DNA of 64,000 nucleotides, taken from contig NZ_CP077970.1 in the NCBI RefSeq assembly GCF_024758505.1, positions 5,952,001 through 6,016,000 of the forward strand. The letters are read 5' to 3'. Origin of the DNA: Bradyrhizobium arachidis (GTDB lineage: Bacteria; Pseudomonadota; Alphaproteobacteria; Rhizobiales; Xanthobacteraceae). Below are positions 61,172 to 64,000 of the stretch, in pieces. The notes under the pieces are model-generated. The model had not been told where the DNA came from. It was given only the letters and a program-made list of their open reading frames with translations, and made no database searches. Made by a program: the position numbers and the translations under genes. Each line of letters begins with the position of its first letter. Position 1 is the stretch's first letter.

Positions 61172-62122
61172 TTAGAGATCCAGAACCAGCCGTTGCGACT
61201 TCGCGCGCGACACGCAGATCTGCATGACCTTGTTCGACGCCTTCTCGTCGTCGCTGAGGATGACGTCGCGATGGTCGGGCACCCCTGCGATGACGCCGCA
61301 CTGGCAGATGCCGCAGTCGCCGCGCTGGCAGTCGTAGAGAACGTCAAGACCGGCCGCTTCCAGCGCTTGGATGATGCTTTGGCCGGCCGCAACGGTAACG
61401 ACCTGCCCCGTCGATCTGAGCTCGACCTCGAACGGCTTGTCCGGAGAGGACGGTTGCTCCGCCTTGAAGAGCTCGTAGTGGATATGATCCGCCACAATCC
61501 CGGCAGCGAGCGCGCCAGCCTTGACCGCCTCGATCATGCCGGCCGGACCGCAGACATAGACGTGGGAGGCCGCGGGAGCACCCTTGAGCGCCGCGGCGAT
61601 GTCCAGACGGGACGCGTCGCTGTCATAGTGGATGCGCAGCACATCCGCGCAGATCGCGCGTAATTGCGGCAGGAACGCCAAGAGTCCTTCCGTCCGGCCG
61701 GCATAGTGGACACGGTAGGAAATGCCCTGTTCCTTCAGCTCCGCCGCCATCGACAGGATCGGCGTGATGCCGATGCCGCCGGCGAACAGCAGCGCTGGTG
61801 TGCGCCCCTCGTGCAGGCAAAAATTGTTGATCGGGCTGGTCGCCGTGACGACGTCGCCGACCTTCAGCGCATGCATGAACTGTGAGCCGCCGGTACTCTG
61901 CTGCTCGCGCAGCACGCCGAGCGCCAAGGTACCCGCGGGCAAATCCGGCAAGGCCATCAATGAGTAAGGCCTATCGCCCCCGTTCGGCAGCGACACGCGG
62001 ATGTGCGCGCCGGCCTGCCATTGCGGAGCGCTTCCGCCCTCCACGCCGAACACAAGGCTCCGAATGTACGGCGTCTCCGCAGCAACCGACTGCACCTTGA
62101 GTTTCAGCGGATGCGCGTCCAT
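61172..62122 (-). CDS. Phthalate-dioxygenase-reductase-type flavin/2Fe-2S reductase (candidate IadC), 316 aa
   Basis: Electron supplier for the oxygenase. The N-terminal flavin domain has R-P-Y-S-L-M, a middle NAD domain has G-G-I-G-I-T-P and Y-V-C-G-P-A-G-M, and the C-terminal plant-type 2Fe-2S domain has C-Q-R-G-D-C-G-I-C-Q-C plus a later Cys (M-Q-I-C-V-S). The domain order (FMN-NAD-ferredoxin) matches phthalate dioxygenase reductase and VanB; the Variovorax IadC is described as an FMN-type reductase. It is the first gene of the operon, with the type B operator 17 bases upstream. Confidence 0.9.
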   Translation of the reverse strand: MDAHPLKLKVQSVAAETPYIRSLVFGVEGGSAPQWQAGAHIRVSLPNGGDRPYSLMALPDLPAGTLALGVLREQQSTGGSQFMHALKVGDVVTATSPINNFCLHEGRTPALLFAGGIGITPILSMAAELKEQGISYRVHYAGRTEGLLAFLPQLRAICADVLRIHYDSDASRLDIAAALKGAPAASHVYVCGPAGMIEAVKAGALAAGIVADHIHYELFKAEQPSSPDKPFEVELRSTGQVVTVAAGQSIIQALEAAGLDVLYDCQRGDCGICQCGVIAGVPDHRDVILSDDEKASNKVMQICVSRAKSQRLVLDL

Positions 62123-62138
62123 TCAGGCATCTCGAGTT

Positions 62139-62182
62139 ATATGAATTTGCATATTTTTAGACATGTAATAATTTTTTGTCAA
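62139..62182 (-). promoter_or_regulatory. Promoter region with palindromic operator (type B), second copy
   Basis: Read on the minus strand, TTGACA (62182-62177) is followed after 17 bases by TAAAAA and then the inverted repeat TATGC-AAATT-CATAT (62153-62139). This matches the element at 52214-52228 at 12 of 15 positions in the same orientation relative to its gene. Both also have ACATGT 8-10 bases before the repeat. The neighbouring MarR pair is the likely binder. Confidence 0.7.
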
Positions 62183-62283
62183 TCGGCACTGGGGGTGGGC
62201 GGAGGCGGGCCGCGGCGTGGGAAGATGGGCTCGGAATGAGCGAAGTTCAGTTGTTTGGGAGGACCGCGCCCCAACTGCCGCTG

Positions 62284-62386
62284 TCATGCCCCGGCTTGAC
62301 CGGGGCATCCAGTACGCCGCGACCTCTCGGTTCAATCACTGCTGTCTCTGGAATACTGGATCGCCCGCCTTCGCGGGCGATGACGG
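62284..62386. repeat. Bradyrhizobium-type intergenic repeat
   Basis: Two hairpins: GCCCCGG-CTTGA-CCGGGGC at the left and TCGCCCGC-CTTC-GCGGGCGA at the right, with TCATG.. and ..GATGACG ends. This is a dispersed intergenic element familiar from Bradyrhizobium. The rest of 62123-62437 holds the oxygenase promoter and no gene. Confidence 0.65.
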
Positions 62387-62437
62387 CTGCGTGCGTGGAG
62401 AAGCCGTCCGACTCTCGAACAGCAGGCCCTGCGCGCC

Positions 62438-64000
62438 TTACGACTTCCGCTTGCCGGGATCGCTGTCGGGGTTGTCCAGCTTCTGGAACATCAACAGCGG
62501 GCGGAAGATGAATCGCGCATAGGCCTCGTAGTGGCGCTGGGTCGAGAGAGCGTACTTCAACGGCGTCGCGTAGCTCGCCTCGAAGGTCATCGACGGCGCG
62601 TAGTTAAAGGAGAAGCCGGTCCCCACCGAGGCCAGTTCGACGATGCCCGGGAATGTCGAATAGACTGCGCCCCAATCGGCGAAAACGTAGGTATCAAAAC
62701 CCCTGAGCCAGTTCGACCAGTTGTAGTGCAGCTCGGCGTTGACATAGTAGCCGCTGTCGCCCGCGACCGCGTTGGTCGGATAGCCGCGCACGGTAGTGGG
62801 ACCGCCGATCGAAAAGATCTGGTCGCCCGGCAACAGTTTTTCCTGCGTGTACTGCCAGCTCGCCAGGAAATTGACGCTGAAGTTGGGCGGCCCGCCGGCC
62901 GCCGAGGCGATCATCGAGCCGGTGTAGGTGTTGAAGGTGCGGTTGTTGCCCAGCACGTGGTCGTGCCATTCGATGTAGTTCACCGCGGGCGAAACGGTCA
63001 CCGAGTAGGTGTTGCCGAAGTTGGTCAGCGAGAAGCCGCCGGTGGCCTTGTCGTAATGGTCGTTGGTGACGGCAACGTCGACGAAGCGACTGATCGTCTT
63101 GCCTTCGGTCTCGGCGGCGTTGAGCAGCAGCATCCAGTTCTGGGTCACCCAGACCGGCTGGCTGAAATTGACCGAAGCCTGGCTCGAGCGTCCGGTCACG
63201 TCGAGTGCGACGAACGGCCCCTGGATGATCTTGATCTGGCCCTGCGTGTAGCTGACGCCGACGCGCCCGCCCCACGGGTTCACCGGGACGCTGTAGGCGA
63301 CGTTGCCGTTGAGGTTGCCGTCCGACCGTACGCCATAGAAGGTCAGACGGTCGTCGACGCCGAACAGGCCGTGGCGCTTGTAGAACATGCCGCCTTCCCA
63401 CCGGCCGGTATTCTGGACGCCCTGATTGTCCACGAAGAGCTGCCAGGTATCGACCGGCGGCTCGATGACCGCGAATTGCAGGTCGGTCAGGCCAAAATTC
63501 GTTCCCGGCTGTAACAGCGCCTTGATCTGCACGTCATTGGTCCGGTTGAACCAGATCACGTCCCGATTGAGCTTGGGAACGTCGAGCACCTCGCCGACGG
63601 GCTCCTTCACCCGCTGGAGGATGTAGTCGGTTCGGGTCTGCTGATTGCCCGTGACGGCCATCTTCTCGAGACGCCCTTCGGTGAGCTTGACGCGAACGAC
63701 GCCGTCCTTGGCATCCTGCTCCGGCAAGGTCGCGATCGCCGTGACGATGCCGCGCTCGGTATAGATGGCGTTGATGTCGGCGACGAGCTGGAGCAGCGTC
63801 GCAATGTCGGCGTCCTTGCCGACATATTTCTTCGCGATCTCGTCGAGCTCCGCCGGCGTGATGAATTTTGACGTGTCGAACTCGACCTTGCGCAGCTTGA
63901 ACTTGGGTCCGCCGGGCTTGAGCAGCGGGGCCTTTTCCCGCTCGCCGCCGATCACAGCGGGACCCTGGATCTTTGGCGGCGCGCTGCGCTGCTCGAGCTG
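62438..64000 (-). CDS. TpsB/FhaC-type outer-membrane two-partner secretion transporter (5' end outside window)
   Basis: Outer-membrane beta-barrel of the ShlB/FhaC/HecB family, which exports large TpsA proteins. The frame is open to the right edge. A POTRA domain is visible (L-R-K-V-E-F-D-T-S, then I-Y-T-E-R-G-I-V-T-A and V-R-V-K-L-T-E-G-R-L), followed by a second POTRA region and a barrel rich in alternating aromatic strands. The Omp85-family motif appears as R-G-Y-P (V-R-G-Y-P-T-N-A). No TpsA partner lies in the window; it may be beyond the right edge. Confidence 0.85.
   Translation of the reverse strand, partial: QLEQRSAPPKIQGPAVIGGEREKAPLLKPGGPKFKLRKVEFDTSKFITPAELDEIAKKYVGKDADIATLLQLVADINAIYTERGIVTAIATLPEQDAKDGVVRVKLTEGRLEKMAVTGNQQTRTDYILQRVKEPVGEVLDVPKLNRDVIWFNRTNDVQIKALLQPGTNFGLTDLQFAVIEPPVDTWQLFVDNQGVQNTGRWEGGMFYKRHGLFGVDDRLTFYGVRSDGNLNGNVAYSVPVNPWGGRVGVSYTQGQIKIIQGPFVALDVTGRSSQASVNFSQPVWVTQNWMLLLNAAETEGKTISRFVDVAVTNDHYDKATGGFSLTNFGNTYSVTVSPAVNYIEWHDHVLGNNRTFNTYTGSMIASAAGGPPNFSVNFLASWQYTQEKLLPGDQIFSIGGPTTVRGYPTNAVAGDSGYYVNAELHYNWSNWLRGFDTYVFADWGAVYSTFPGIVELASVGTGFSFNYAPSMTFEASYATPLKYALSTQRHYEAYARFIFRPLLMFQKLDNPDSDPGKRKS

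Noticed and set aside
1..64000. CRISPR arrays, tRNA or rRNA genes, phage integrase or attachment sites
   Set aside because: No regular spaced repeats, no tRNA cloverleaf and no rRNA stretch were noticed by eye; a covariance search would be decisive.

Overview
The window reads as chromosomal DNA of a Bradyrhizobium-like alphaproteobacterium. It is GC-rich, carries a complete Tat-type (clade I) nos operon with a FixK2-style box, and has scattered intergenic palindromes of the kind common in Bradyrhizobium genomes (about 28026, 43663, 46163, 47711 and 62284). The genus is inferred; no rRNA or marker gene is present. No tRNA, rRNA or CRISPR array was seen.

Left part (1-12.9 kb, plus strand): an AI-2E-type permease cut by the window edge, small membrane and secreted proteins (DUF992, HdeD/DUF308, an odd Trp/Arg-rich Tat protein), then one tight export operon (RND adaptor, RND pump, HlyD adaptor, RbbA-like double-ATPase/permease, ABC-2 permease).

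Denitrification block (12.9-23.2 kb): nosRZDFYLX on the minus strand, read from 21.85 kb down to 12.9 kb. Divergent to it are a ferritin-like protein and a DUF2249 protein, with a FixK-type box in the shared intergenic region.

Aromatic/indole block (23.3-62.1 kb): several operons that together look like a complete aerobic route for indole-3-acetic acid (auxin). Parts include a three-component Rieske oxygenase (candidate IadCDE), acyl-CoA ligases, an acyl-CoA dehydrogenase, a thiolase-fold protein paired with a DUF35-SDR fusion, a cyclase-family protein with the isatin hydrolase motif, an IorA/IorB oxidoreductase, an anthraniloyl/salicylyl-CoA monooxygenase-reductase, a 4HBT thioesterase, a gentisate-type dioxygenase, a FAH-family hydrolase, a nitrilase, a branched-chain-amino-acid-type ABC importer with two binding proteins, and three MarR regulators. 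Two separate families of palindromic operators mark the promoters: a 22-bp type at 27289 and 35708, and a TATGC..CATAT type at 52213 and 62139. The proposed order is IAA to an oxidised oxindole acetate, its CoA thioester, isatin plus acetyl-CoA, isatinate, anthraniloyl-CoA, a 5-hydroxylated ring, then ring cleavage. Substrates are inferred; enzyme families are read from motifs.

Inside this block (43.7-47.7 kb) sit two identical IS110-family insertions in direct orientation. Each lies at the same point of a separate copy of a palindromic repeat, and they flank a 1.1-kb segment with one membrane-protein ORF. Damaged genes include an SDR with an in-frame stop (57171) and a LysR regulator with an apparent internal deletion (40922).

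The right edge holds a TpsB/FhaC-type outer-membrane transporter cut by the window end.
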